Below are positions 1 to 8,156 of a DNA stretch of 64,000 nucleotides, one piece after another. This DNA comes from Saccharopolyspora oryzae (GTDB lineage: Bacteria; Actinomycetota; Actinomycetes; Mycobacteriales; Pseudonocardiaceae), in assembly GCF_027853915.1 (NCBI RefSeq), contig NZ_JAQGLA010000002.1, positions 1 through 64,000 on the forward strand, written 5' to 3'. Each line of letters begins with the position of its first letter. Position 1 is the stretch's first letter. The notes beneath the pieces were generated by a model that saw only the letters and a program-made list of their open reading frames with translations, was not told where the DNA came from and made no database searches. The translations under genes and the position numbers were made by a program.

Positions 1-316
1 TCGCCTTCGCCAGCGCCCGAGCGGTCGCCGGGGCGTCGGTGCCGTGCAGCGCCTCATCAGACAGGTGCACCGCCTTGTCGGCACCCATCGACAGCGCCTT
101 GCGGATCGCGTCGGTGGCACGGTCCGGACCCATGCACACGACAGTCACCTCACCGCCCTGCGCCTCCTTGATCAGCAGCGCTTCCTCCACGGCGCGCTCG
201 TTGATCTCATCCAAAACCGCATCGGCCGATTCGCGGTCCAACGTGTGATCCGCATCCGTGAGCTTCCGCTCGGAATACGTGTCGGGCACCTGCTTGACCA
301 GGACGACGATGTTCAT
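1..316 (-). CDS. etfB: Electron transfer flavoprotein beta subunit, 5' part (runs off the left edge)
   Basis: The visible 105 residues start MNIVVLVKQVPDTYSERKLT and continue with the EtfB nucleotide-binding segment including VVCMGPDRATDAIRKALSMGADKAVHL. EtfB, with EtfA, forms the FAD/AMP heterodimer that takes electrons from acyl-CoA dehydrogenases to the respiratory chain, so it fits a window carrying four such dehydrogenases. The start is the ATG at 316, preceded by a GAAAGG ribosome site about 11 bases upstream. The gene continues beyond base 1, so its length and partner cannot be judged. A diverged copy of this gene's leader and first codons is found at 57476-57563 inside a pseudogene. 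Identification from the N-terminal family signature is firm. Confidence 0.93.
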   Translation of the reverse strand, partial: MNIVVLVKQVPDTYSERKLTDADHTLDRESADAVLDEINERAVEEALLIKEAQGGEVTVVCMGPDRATDAIRKALSMGADKAVHLSDEALHGTDAPATARALAKA

Positions 317-424
317 TTCCAGTAACGCCTTTCTGCGCCGACTCCCCTCCCGGCGCCGGTGCTGACAGCTGTCCGAGATCGGATGCGGATGGTTTGGCCT
401 CCGACGAGGTAAGGCCCGTTGAGT

Positions 425-467
425 GCGGGGAACGGCCCAGCCCGAACGCATCTGGGCCGTTCCCCGC
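425..467 (-). terminator. Perfect 16-bp hairpin terminator
   Basis: Bases 425-440 pair exactly with 452-467 around an 11-base loop. It lies 15 bases beyond the stop codon of the acyl-CoA dehydrogenase at 482-1645 and before etfB. There is no strong T tract, as is usual in actinomycetes, so it may act as an I-shaped terminator separating the two units. Confidence 0.8.
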
Positions 468-481
468 GTCGATGCCCGCGA

Positions 482-1645
482 TCAGTAGGCGCGGGGCAGT
501 CCGAGCACCTTCGAGGACACGTAGTTGAGCACCATCTCCTGCGAGAACGGCGCGTTGCGCAACAGGCGGACCTCACGCCACAGCCGCTCCACGTGGTACT
601 CCTTGGCGTAGGCGTAACCACCGTGGGTCGACAGCGCGCGGTCACACGCCTCGAAGCCTGCCTCGGCACCCAGGAACTTCGCTGCGGCCGATTCTGGGCC
701 GCAGGGCTGGTTCGCGTCGAAGAGCTCGGCCGCCTTCATCGCCATCAGCTCGGCGGCTTCCAGCCGGATCCACGAGTCCGCGAGCGGGTGCGCGACCGCC
801 TGGTTCTTACCGATCGGGCGGTCGAAGACGACGCGGTCGTTGGCGTACTTCGTGGCCAGCTCCAGAGCGGCCCGGCCGAGGCCGATGCCTTCCATCCCGA
901 CCACGGCGCGCTCGGGGTTGAGGCCGTCGATCAGGTAGTAGAAGCCCTTGTCCACCTCACCGACGACCTCGTCATCGCTGACCTCGAGGTTGTCGATGAA
1001 CAGCTCGTTGGAGTCGATGGAGGCCCGGCCCAGCTTCTCGATCTCCCGGACCGTGATCCGGTCCCGGTTCAGGTCGGTGAAGAACAGGGTCATGCCGTGC
1101 AGCGGCTTGTCCTCGCGACGCGGCGAGGTGCGCGCCAGCAGCAGGATCTTGTGCGCGTTCTGCGCGTTGGTGATCCACACCTTCTGACCGTTGACCACCC
1201 AGCCGCCGTCGATCTTCTCGGCCCTGGTGGTGATCCGGGAGGTGTCCACACCCGCGGTCGGCTCGGTGACGCCGAAGGCCATCAGGATCTCGCCCTTGGC
1301 CAGCTTGGGGAGCCACTTGCGCTTCATCTCCTCCGAGCCGTGCTTGAGGATCGGCGCGGGCGGGAAGACGTAGAAGTGGATCGCCGAGCCGCCGCTCATC
1401 CCGGCGCCGGAGGCAGCGATCTCCGACATCATGACCGCCGACTCGGCCAGGCCCAGCCCGATCCCGCCGTACTCCTCCGGGATCATCGCGCCCAGCCAAC
1501 CACCATCGGCGAAGGCCTTGACGAACTCCCACGGGTACTCGTGCTTGCGGTCCTTCTCCAGCCAGTACTCGTAGTCGAACTTCCGCGCGAGCTCACGAGT
1601 CGCCTTGCGCACGACCTCGACGTTGCTCTCTTCGGTGGAGGTCAT
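482..1645 (-). CDS. Acyl-CoA dehydrogenase family protein with unusual active-site region
   Basis: This 387-residue FAD flavoprotein should introduce a 2,3-double bond into an acyl-CoA and pass electrons to EtfAB. The family signatures are clear: VTEPTAGVDTSRITTRA near residues 126-141, WVVNGQKVWITNA at 149-161 and the C-terminal helical domain with STHGGYAYAKEY near 339-350. The segment that normally carries the catalytic glutamate (YEGTSEIQ in many members) reads LRNAPFSQEM at about 362-371, so that glutamate is absent. A glutamate at 245 in GLNPERAVVG sits where isovaleryl- and long-chain enzymes carry their base, so the enzyme may be active by that route (inference). The ATG at 1645 has an AAGGAG site. 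It is downstream of, and co-oriented with, the MaoC gene at 1695-2156, which suggests an oxidation-hydration pair. Confidence 0.88.
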   Translation of the reverse strand: MTSTEESNVEVVRKATRELARKFDYEYWLEKDRKHEYPWEFVKAFADGGWLGAMIPEEYGGIGLGLAESAVMMSEIAASGAGMSGGSAIHFYVFPPAPILKHGSEEMKRKWLPKLAKGEILMAFGVTEPTAGVDTSRITTRAEKIDGGWVVNGQKVWITNAQNAHKILLLARTSPRREDKPLHGMTLFFTDLNRDRITVREIEKLGRASIDSNELFIDNLEVSDDEVVGEVDKGFYYLIDGLNPERAVVGMEGIGLGRAALELATKYANDRVVFDRPIGKNQAVAHPLADSWIRLEAAELMAMKAAELFDANQPCGPESAAAKFLGAEAGFEACDRALSTHGGYAYAKEYHVERLWREVRLLRNAPFSQEMVLNYVSSKVLGLPRAY

Positions 1646-1694
1646 CGTTCTCCTTCTGCAGTTTCCCTGGAATGCGCTGTCCGGAGCCGCGGAT

Positions 1695-2156
1695 TCAGGC
1701 GGCAGCGGCGGGGCGCTTGAGCATCAGCCCGGCGCGGTCCGCCGTGCAGACGATCTCGTCGCGCTGGTTGATGCCGTAGTGCCGGAACTGCACGATTCCC
1801 GAGTCGTTGCGGCTCTTGGACTCCCGCTTGCTCAGGATCTCGGTGCGCACGTGGATCGTGTCGCCGTGGAACACCGGCTTGGGAAACTTGATCTCGCCGA
1901 AGCCGAGGTTGCCCAACGTCGTGCCCTGCGTGGTGTCCGGCACCGTGATGCCCGAGACCAGCCCCAGGATGAACAGGCTGTTCACCAGCCGCTGCCCGTA
2001 GATGCTGTCCTTGCTGTACTCGGCGTCCAGGTGCAGGGGCGCCAGGTTCAACGTCAGCGTGCTGAACAGCACGTTGTCGGCCTCGGTGACCGTACGCCGC
2101 GTCGCGTGCTCGATCACCGCGCCGGGCTCGAACTCCTCGAAGTAAAGACCAGGCAT
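1695..2156 (-). CDS. MaoC-like hotdog dehydratase/hydratase
   Basis: About 153 residues with a single hotdog fold: a short N-terminal MPGLYFEEFEPG segment, then RRTVTEADNVLFSTLTLNLAPLHLD, where the Asp and His-type active-site helix lies, and the beta-sheet with KFPKPVFHGDTIHVRTEI. MaoC enzymes hydrate enoyl-CoAs with R stereochemistry; members of this subtype act on mesaconyl- or itaconyl-like CoAs, but substrate is not readable here. I chose the ATG at 2156 because AGAGGA precedes it at good spacing; an upstream ATG at 2174 in the same frame lacks a site. It heads a two-gene unit with the acyl-CoA dehydrogenase ending at 482. An AT-rich palindrome at 2289-2302 lies 130 bases upstream. Confidence 0.87.
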   Translation of the reverse strand: MPGLYFEEFEPGAVIEHATRRTVTEADNVLFSTLTLNLAPLHLDAEYSKDSIYGQRLVNSLFILGLVSGITVPDTTQGTTLGNLGFGEIKFPKPVFHGDTIHVRTEILSKRESKSRNDSGIVQFRHYGINQRDEIVCTADRAGLMLKRPAAAA

Positions 2157-2288
2157 GTCAGACGTCCTCTGCATTCGTGGGGGCTGGTGACCGGAGCCTC
2201 CGAAGTCCTCGAACCGCTCCGCGCACGCGGCACGAGGAATCCCGACGCCCCACCGGGAAGCGCCAGCGACCCGACGTTGCCGCGATGC

Positions 2289-2302
2289 ACAATATATAAT
2301 GT
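2289..2302. promoter_or_regulatory. AT-rich palindromic operator candidate, copy 1
   Basis: ACAATATATAATGT is an exact match to the window-wide consensus ACAWTATATAWTGT. It lies in the divergent space between the MaoC unit (minus) and the CoA-transferase at 2601 (plus) and is flanked by very GC-rich DNA. It contains a -10-like TATAAT, so operator and promoter may overlap. Confidence 0.65.
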
Positions 2303-2539
2303 TTACACCGGCCGCGCCGCGCCAGTCAAGACGCCTGCACCCCGAGCGGAGGCAGTCGCAGCCACCGGAAGAAACGGAGTCGCCAGCCCCCTGGCGCTCG
2401 CCTCGCGCCTCGCGCCTCGCGCAGGATTGGACACTTGGCGATCACGACTCGTCAGGTGAAGAATGCGCGAGCAGCGGTGCTGAATGCATACGGAAATCCG
2501 AAGCCGGCGCGGATCCGTCCGATTCGAGCCATTGCCTTC

Positions 2540-2554
2540 GAATATATTTTACAT
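2540..2554. promoter_or_regulatory. AT-rich promoter/operator candidate, copy 2 (divergent form)
   Basis: GAATATATTTTACAT lies about 47 bases before the ATG of the CoA-transferase at 2601. It is a looser version of the palindrome and shares TATTTTACAT with the copy at 6126. A further TAGTATGGGATAAT stretch follows, so the -10 box could be either. Confidence 0.5.
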
Positions 2555-2600
2555 AGTATGGGATAATCGAATAGGCCATCCCAACGGAGCGAGGTCACGG

Positions 2601-3824
2601 ATGCAGCACAAGCCCCTCAAGGACATTCGGATCCTGGAGCTCGGAGGCTACATATCCCTGCCCTACGCCACCTCCCTGCTGTGCGCGCTGGGCGCTGAGG
2701 TGGTGAAGGTGGAGAAGACCGTCAACGGCGATGACTTCCGGCGCCTCGCCAACGAGCAGAGCCCCTACTTCGCCCAGCACAACGCCGGCAAGCGGAGCCT
2801 GTCCGTCGACATCAAGACTCCCGAAGGCGTTGCCCTGGTCAAGGAGCTCATCCCCCGGTTCGACGTCGTGCTGGAGAACATGCGGCCCGGCAAAGTCACC
2901 GCCCTGGGCCTCGGCCCGGAGGAGTGCAAGGCGCTCCGGCCCGACCTCGTCTACGGCTCGGTCACCGGGTTCGGCAACGGCGGTCCTCTGGAGAACCGCC
3001 CGGCCTACGACACCATCGGCCAGGCCTTCGGCGGCATGTACTCCGTGCTCAGCGACGATGGGGACGTCCAGCTGTCCGGAACCATCATCGCCGACCTGGT
3101 CACCGGCTTGTCCACGGCGACGGGCGTGCTGGCCGCGCTGGTCGGCCGCCTCAGCTCCGGAGTCGGGCAGCGCGTGGACACCTCGCTCATGGAAGCGATG
3201 AGCACACTGGCGGCCGACGCACTGGCCCAGTACTACGACACCGGAGTGAACCCCACGCGGCAGACCCGGCACCCGCAGGCTCAGAACTTCTGCCTCGAGA
3301 CCGCGTCCGGAGAGTTCCTCGTGGTCCACCTGTCCTCGTCCGAGAAGTTCTGGGGCAGCCTGTGCGGCGCGATGAACCGCCCGGACCTGGCCGAGGACGA
3401 GCGGTTCTCGGCCTACCGGGCGCGCGAGGCGAACTACTTCGAGCTCGTGGAGACTGTGAAGGCGGAATTCGCCAAGCGACCGCTGGACGAGTGGGAGAAG
3501 TTGCTGACGGAGTTCGACGTGCCCTTCGCCCCGGTGCTGACCATGGCCGACTACGTCAAGCACCCGCAGGTCAAGTGGCTCGAAATGCTCGAACCGGAGC
3601 CGGAGGAGAACGGTCTCCACCTCCTGCGCCCGCCGTGGCGGTTCGACGGCGTGCGGCCCGAGCGCGACGGCGCCGCCCCGCGGGTCGGGCAGCACACCCG
3701 CGAGATCGCCGCCGAGGTCTGCGACGAGGACCGCATCGAAGACCTGCTCGCCAGAGGAGTCCTGTTCGCCGACGGCGAGCCGACCTCGGCCGATGCCCAG
3801 CCGGTCGTCACCAACGGCTGCTGA
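2601..3824 (+). CDS. CaiB/BaiF-type CoA-transferase
   Basis: A 407-residue class III CoA-transferase that would move CoA between carboxylic acids without ATP. The N-terminal Rossmann-like part (LKDIRILELGGYISLPYAT, GAEVVKVEK) and the GSVTGFGNGGPLENRPAYD segment are typical, and an aspartate near 165 in TIIADLVTG is at the position of the family nucleophile. The open frame extends upstream to 2484, but that extension crosses the AT-rich promoter and has no family similarity; the ATG at 2601 follows GGAGCGAGG and gives the usual length. It is a single-gene unit ended by a hairpin at 3835-3876. Substrate unknown. Confidence 0.9.
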   Translation: MQHKPLKDIRILELGGYISLPYATSLLCALGAEVVKVEKTVNGDDFRRLANEQSPYFAQHNAGKRSLSVDIKTPEGVALVKELIPRFDVVLENMRPGKVTALGLGPEECKALRPDLVYGSVTGFGNGGPLENRPAYDTIGQAFGGMYSVLSDDGDVQLSGTIIADLVTGLSTATGVLAALVGRLSSGVGQRVDTSLMEAMSTLAADALAQYYDTGVNPTRQTRHPQAQNFCLETASGEFLVVHLSSSEKFWGSLCGAMNRPDLAEDERFSAYRAREANYFELVETVKAEFAKRPLDEWEKLLTEFDVPFAPVLTMADYVKHPQVKWLEMLEPEPEENGLHLLRPPWRFDGVRPERDGAAPRVGQHTREIAAEVCDEDRIEDLLARGVLFADGEPTSADAQPVVTNGC

Positions 3825-3834
3825 ACCCCGATCG

Positions 3835-3876
3835 CGAGGTGGCCCGAGCGCCGGCTTCGGCGCGCGGGCCACCTCG
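3835..3876. terminator. Bidirectional terminator between convergent genes
   Basis: A 12-bp outer stem (CGAGGTGGCCCG pairing with its complement) encloses a second GCGCCG/CGGCGC stem. It sits between the ends of the CoA-transferase (3824) and the alcohol dehydrogenase (3882), so it can serve both. Confidence 0.8.
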
Positions 3877-3881
3877 TCGGC

Positions 3882-5000
3882 TCAGTCGAAGCGGATGATG
3901 CCCCGGATGTTCTTGCCGTCGAGCAGGTCCCGGTAGCCCTGCCCCACCTCGTCCAGGGTGTAGCTCCGCGTGACCAGCTCGTCCAGTTTCAGCAGACCGT
4001 CGCGGTAGAGGTTCAGCAGCCGCTTGATGTCCCAGTTGCCGTTGGTGGCCCCGAAGACCGAACCCTGCAGCCGCTTCTGGTGCAGCGTCAGCTCGAACAT
4101 CGAGATAGGCGCGCCGATCTCGGCCTGGTCGCCCACCGACGTCACCACGCAGGTACCCGCCTTCCGGACCGAAGCCAGCCCCTGCGCGACGTACTCGGGC
4201 CTGGCGACCCCCACGGTGATGATCGTCGAGTCAGCGCCCTGGCCGTTGGTGAACTGCTTGGCGAGCTCGGTGGCCTCCTCCATCGAAGCGACGGCGTGCG
4301 TCGCGCCGAACACCGCGGCCTGCTCCCGCTTGAACGACAGCGGGTCCACCGCGATGATGTTCTCCGCTCCCGCGTGCATGGCGCCCTGGAGGGCGTTCGC
4401 GCCGATGCCGCCGATGCCCATCACGATCACCGTGTCACCGGGCTCGACCTCCGCGGAGTTGACCGCCGATCCCCAGCCGGTGCTGACCCCGCAGCCGACC
4501 AGGCACGCCTTGTCCAGCGGGATGTCCTGGTCGATCTTCACCACCGAGCCCAGCGACACGGTCGTGGTCCGGACGAAGGTGGAGATGCCGCACATCTGCC
4601 CGACGGGGGTGCCGTCCTCGGTGTGCAGCCGGTAGGTGCCGTCGGTGAAGCGCGGCCCGGCCAGGATGCCGGCGGCCAGGTCGCACAGGCCCTGCCTGCC
4701 GGTGGCGCACCAGCGGCAGTGCCCGCACGCCGGGATCGCCGTGAACACGACGTGGTCACCTTCCTCGATGCCCTTGCTGTTGGGGAAGGCCTTGGTGACG
4801 ATGCCGGCCCCTTCGTGCCCGAGGGCGAAGGGATACGTGCCGACCGGGATGTCGCCCTTGACGTGGTGGTCGTCGGAGTGGCAGAGGCCGGACGCGACGA
4901 GCTCGACCTGGACCTCGTCCGGCCGGGGGTCGTCCACATCGAGGTCGACGACCTCGAGTTCGCCGGGTGCCTGCCGAATGATCGCTCCGCGGGTGCGCAT
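3882..5000 (-). CDS. NDMA-type zinc alcohol dehydrogenase (Rxyl_3153-like)
   Basis: A 372-residue medium-chain dehydrogenase that should oxidise an alcohol to an aldehyde. Visible features are the catalytic zinc region SGLCHSDDHH and GHEGAGIV, the structural zinc lobe CGHCRWCATGRQGLC, and the dinucleotide site VMGIGGIGANALQGA. The length and the HEGAG, CGHCRWC and KRLQGSVFGA blocks match the Rxyl_3153 family, which is known to co-occur with mycofactocin and to hold NAD(H) tightly; a dependence on mycofactocin is therefore inferred. A homologue with the same zinc lobe pattern lies at 58798-59919. The ATG at 5000 has a GGGAG site. An AT-rich palindrome at 5039-5052 lies between it and the divergent hydrolase. 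Confidence 0.9.
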   Translation of the reverse strand: MRTRGAIIRQAPGELEVVDLDVDDPRPDEVQVELVASGLCHSDDHHVKGDIPVGTYPFALGHEGAGIVTKAFPNSKGIEEGDHVVFTAIPACGHCRWCATGRQGLCDLAAGILAGPRFTDGTYRLHTEDGTPVGQMCGISTFVRTTTVSLGSVVKIDQDIPLDKACLVGCGVSTGWGSAVNSAEVEPGDTVIVMGIGGIGANALQGAMHAGAENIIAVDPLSFKREQAAVFGATHAVASMEEATELAKQFTNGQGADSTIITVGVARPEYVAQGLASVRKAGTCVVTSVGDQAEIGAPISMFELTLHQKRLQGSVFGATNGNWDIKRLLNLYRDGLLKLDELVTRSYTLDEVGQGYRDLLDGKNIRGIIRFD

Positions 5001-5038
5001 CGAATGATCTCCCTTGATCTGCGAACAAGCAGAGCCGA

Positions 5039-5052
5039 AAATAATATATTGT
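5039..5052. promoter_or_regulatory. AT-rich palindromic operator candidate, copy 3
   Basis: AAATAATATATTGT matches 12 of 14 positions of ACAWTATATAWTGT and continues into GTGC, an outer flank seen at several copies. It lies between the divergent alcohol dehydrogenase (start 5000) and hydrolase (start 5170) and could control both. Confidence 0.62.
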
Positions 5053-5169
5053 GCTACGTTGCACTAGGTGCAGAACCGAGGCCCGAAGTCGCCGGGCGAA
5101 CCGCTGCGCACTGGTCTTTCTCCTTCCCTCAAAGGGAAATCTCGAACCACATCGGATGGAGGATTCACC

Positions 5170-6063
5170 GTGGTGGCCGATGATCCGCGTGTCCGCGTGG
5201 AGTTCCGCGGGCTGGACGGCATCAAGCTCGTGGCCGACCGGTGGGAGCCAGAAGAACCGGGGGACTCACTCGGGACAGTACTGCTACTCCACGGTGGCGG
5301 TCAGACGCGGCACTCGTGGGCACGCACTGCGCAGGTCCTGGCTTCCCGGGGCTGGACCGCGATCGCAGTGGACGCCCGCGGGCACGGCGACAGCGACCGA
5401 TCCCCCGACGGCTCCTACACGCTCGACCACTTCGCCGGGGACGTCCACGGCATCGCACGGGACTGCGACCACCCACCTGTGCTGATCGGGGCTTCGCTGG
5501 GCGGGCGTGCCTCGCTGGCTCTCGCTGGCGACCACCCGGACTCGATCTCGGGCTTGGTCTTGGTCGACATCGCGGCCCGCACCGAGGAGTCCGGGCGCTC
5601 GGAGGTCCGGGAGTTCATGGCCAGCGCCCCCAACGGGTACGCCTCGCTGGAAGAAGTCGCCGAGGCCATCAACGCCTACAACCCGAGCCGAAGGCGTCCG
5701 CGCAATCTGGAGGGCCTGAAGAAGAACCTCAGGCTGCACGCCGACGGGCGCTGGTACTGGCACTGGGACCCGGCGTTCCTCCGCTACGCCGAGACCGACC
5801 TTGACGAGACCACCGCGCGGCTGAACACGGCCGCGCGCAAGGTCACCGCCCCGACCCTGGTCGTGCGGGGCAACAAGTCCAACCTCGTGACACCGGAGGC
5901 CGTGGCGGAGCTCTTGGAACTCGTCCCGACCGCACGCGCCGTCGAGGTCACCGCCGGACACATGATCGCGGGCGACGACAACGACATCTTCGCCACTCAC
6001 CTCTTCGAGTTCCTCACCACCGACGTCCTCGACGGACAAGCAGCACGCTCGCGGAACTCGTAG
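5170..6063 (+). CDS. Alpha/beta-hydrolase
   Basis: A 297-residue serine hydrolase of the soluble alpha/beta fold. The oxyanion loop LLLHGGGQTRHSW is near 38-50, the nucleophile elbow GASLGG places the serine at about 109, an acid follows LVLVDIAAR, and the catalytic histidine is in TAGHMIAGDDN near 264. It could open a lactone, cleave an ester or act on a ring-fission product; the substrate is not evident. The frame is open from 5068, but I prefer the GTG at 5170 because a perfect GGAGGA lies six bases before it. It is divergent from the alcohol dehydrogenase and co-directional with the operon starting at 6142. Confidence 0.87.
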   Translation: MVADDPRVRVEFRGLDGIKLVADRWEPEEPGDSLGTVLLLHGGGQTRHSWARTAQVLASRGWTAIAVDARGHGDSDRSPDGSYTLDHFAGDVHGIARDCDHPPVLIGASLGGRASLALAGDHPDSISGLVLVDIAARTEESGRSEVREFMASAPNGYASLEEVAEAINAYNPSRRRPRNLEGLKKNLRLHADGRWYWHWDPAFLRYAETDLDETTARLNTAARKVTAPTLVVRGNKSNLVTPEAVAELLELVPTARAVEVTAGHMIAGDDNDIFATHLFEFLTTDVLDGQAARSRNS

Positions 6064-6125
6064 GCCGTACAGGCCAGGCCGGAGCACTCTCCGACAGAGC
6101 GGTGTGATACAAGACACGTTCAGGA

Positions 6126-6137
6126 TAAAATATTTTA
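6126..6137. promoter_or_regulatory. AT-rich palindromic promoter/operator candidate, copy 4
   Basis: TAAAATATTTTA is a perfect 12-bp palindrome, followed at once by CATTATG, the first possible start of the acyl-CoA dehydrogenase at 6142. The position five bases before the ATG leaves room for a leaderless transcript. Confidence 0.6.
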
Positions 6138-6141
6138 CATT

Positions 6142-7332
6142 ATGGATAGAAGAGTCGATGGTGTTGACATGGCAGTTGTGAGCCCCGAGGACTTCGAACC
6201 GATCCTGGCGCACGTGCGGGACTTCGTCCGCACGAAGGTGGTGCCGCGCGAGCAGGAGATCATGGACACCAACGCCATCCCCGACGACCTGCGCAAGCTG
6301 GCCGCGGAGATGGGTCTGTTCGGATACGCCATCCCCCAGGAGTGGGGCGGGCTCGGCCTGGACCTCACCCAAGACGTCGAGCTGGCCATGGAGTTCGGCT
6401 ACACCTCCCTGGCCCTGCGGTCGATGTTCGGCACCAACAACGGCATCGCAGGCCAGGTGCTGGTCAACTTCGGCACCGACGAGCAGAAGGCCACCTGGCT
6501 GGAGCGCATCGCCTCCGGCGAGGTCGTGGCCTCCTTCGCCCTCACCGAACCCGGCGCCGGCTCCAACCCCGCCGGACTGCGCACCAAAGCCGTCCGCGAC
6601 GGCGAGGACTGGGTGATCAACGGCAGCAAGTGCTTCATCACCAACGCTCCGCTGGCCGACCTGTTCGTCGTCTTCGCCCGCACCCGCCCAGCCGACGACA
6701 CCGGGCCGGGCATCGCCGTGTTCCTCGTCCCGGCCGACACCCCTGGCCTGGAAGTCGGTACCAAGGACAAGAAGATGGGCCAGGAAGGCGCCTGGACCGC
6801 CGACGTCACCTTCACCGACGTGCGCGTCCCCGCCGAAGCCCTGGTCGGCGGCAACGAGGACGACGGCTACCGCGCCGCCATGACCTCGCTGGCCCGCGGC
6901 CGCGTGCACATTGCCGCCCTGGCCGTCGGCAGCGCGCAGCGCGCCCTCGACGAGTCCGTCGTCTACGCCGCCACTGCCACCCAGGGCGGCACCCCCATCG
7001 GGGAGTTCCAGCTGGTCCAAGCCATGCTCGCCGACCAGCAGACCGGCGTGATGACCGGCCGCGCGACCGTCCGCGACGCTGCCCAGCGCTACGTCAGCGG
7101 TGAGGACCGCCGCATCAGCCCGTCGGTCGCCAAGCTCTACTGCACCGAGATGCTCGCCAAGGTCGCCGACCTCGCCGTCCAGGTCCACGGCGGCTCCGGC
7201 TACATGCGCGAAGTCCCCGTCGAGCGCATCTACCGCGACGCGCGCCTCCTGCGGCTCTACGAAGGCACCAGCGAGATCCAGCGGCTCATCATCGGCGGGG
7301 GCCTGGTCCGAGCCGAACGGCGCAAAGCATGA
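6142..7332 (+). CDS. Acyl-CoA dehydrogenase
   Basis: A 396-residue acyl-CoA dehydrogenase with the complete set of signatures: FALTEPGAGSNPAGLRTKAV, WVINGSKCFITNA, VQVHGGSGYMREVPVERIYRDARLLRLYEGTSEIQ. The catalytic glutamate of the YEGTSEIQ block is present at about 374. It heads a five-gene unit (dehydrogenase, CitE-like lyase, dehydrogenase, SDR, hydratase) with overlapping or close junctions. The start is uncertain: the ATG at 6142 directly follows the AT-rich promoter and would be leaderless, whereas an ATG at 6169 (MAVVSPEDFEPI) would give the same core protein; neither has a good ribosome site. Confidence 0.92.
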   Translation: MDRRVDGVDMAVVSPEDFEPILAHVRDFVRTKVVPREQEIMDTNAIPDDLRKLAAEMGLFGYAIPQEWGGLGLDLTQDVELAMEFGYTSLALRSMFGTNNGIAGQVLVNFGTDEQKATWLERIASGEVVASFALTEPGAGSNPAGLRTKAVRDGEDWVINGSKCFITNAPLADLFVVFARTRPADDTGPGIAVFLVPADTPGLEVGTKDKKMGQEGAWTADVTFTDVRVPAEALVGGNEDDGYRAAMTSLARGRVHIAALAVGSAQRALDESVVYAATATQGGTPIGEFQLVQAMLADQQTGVMTGRATVRDAAQRYVSGEDRRISPSVAKLYCTEMLAKVADLAVQVHGGSGYMREVPVERIYRDARLLRLYEGTSEIQRLIIGGGLVRAERRKA

Positions 7333-8156
7333 GCGCGCTCGCGGAGAAGGTGCGGGACACGTCGACGCTGCTGTTCGTTCCAGGAGACAGGCCGGAACGC
7401 TTCACCAAGGCCGCCGCATCCGGCGCCGGACTGGTGGTGCTGGACCTGGAGGACGCGGTCGCGGCCGACCGCAAAGCTGAGGCCCGTGTCCACGTGGCCG
7501 AGTGGGTTGCCGGAAACCACGAATGCGCGGTGCGGATCAACCCTCCCGGCACCGAGTGGCACGAGGCGGACCTGGCCGCGTTCGCGCAGCAGCGCTGCGC
7601 GGTGATGCTGCCGAAGGCCGAGGACGCCGAGACAGTGCGGGGCGTGGCCGACGCGCTCGGCACCTCGCCGCTGATCGCGCTGATCGAGACAGCGCAGGGT
7701 GTGCTGGATGCCCGGCACATCGGGCGCGTGGCTGCGGTGCAGCGCCTCGCGTTCGGCAGCTTCGACCTGGCCGCCCAGCTGGGCGTCGCTCCGGGAGACC
7801 GCGAAGCGCTCGCCGCCGCCCGGAGCGCGCTGGTGCTCGCGTCGGCCGCCGTGGGACTTCCCGGGCCGGTCGACGGAGTGACCGGTGACCTGCACGACGA
7901 CGAACTCCTCGTGGACGACGTCCGGCACGCGCGGCTCCTCGGGTTCACCGGAAAGCTCTGCGTGCACCCGAAGCAGGTCGCCACGACCACCGCTGCGCTG
8001 CGCCCGACCGACGACGAACAGCGCTGGGCGCGGGAAGTCGTCGACGCTGCCGCGCAGGGCGGCGTCGTCGCGGTGCGCGGGCAGATGATCGACAAGCCGG
8101 TGGTGGACCGGGCACGACGCGTCCTCCGACAGGCGGAAGAAGGGAATCCCCGATGA
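7329..8156 (+). CDS. HpcH/HpaI-type CoA-ester lyase (CitE-like)
   Basis: A 275-residue TIM-barrel lyase of the CitE/malyl-CoA lyase family. LLFVPGDRPERFTKA at 14-28, VVLDLEDAVA at 37-45, RINPPG at 69-74, the metal ligands E120 in ALIETAQG and D146 in FGSFDLAA, and KLCVHPKQV are all present. Family members cleave citramalyl-, malyl- or related 3-hydroxyacyl-CoAs to an oxoacid plus acyl-CoA using Mg2+. The ATG overlaps the preceding stop (ATGA), so translation is coupled to the acyl-CoA dehydrogenase. Within this operon it is the natural carbon-carbon cleavage step after dehydrogenation and hydration. The precise substrate is not determined. Confidence 0.88.
   Translation: MSALAEKVRDTSTLLFVPGDRPERFTKAAASGAGLVVLDLEDAVAADRKAEARVHVAEWVAGNHECAVRINPPGTEWHEADLAAFAQQRCAVMLPKAEDAETVRGVADALGTSPLIALIETAQGVLDARHIGRVAAVQRLAFGSFDLAAQLGVAPGDREALAAARSALVLASAAVGLPGPVDGVTGDLHDDELLVDDVRHARLLGFTGKLCVHPKQVATTTAALRPTDDEQRWAREVVDAAAQGGVVAVRGQMIDKPVVDRARRVLRQAEEGNPR

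Noticed and set aside
5284-7188. A 634-codon minus-strand open frame
   Set aside because: Antisense to the alpha/beta-hydrolase and acyl-CoA dehydrogenase; it also crosses the AT-rich promoter and shows no domain.
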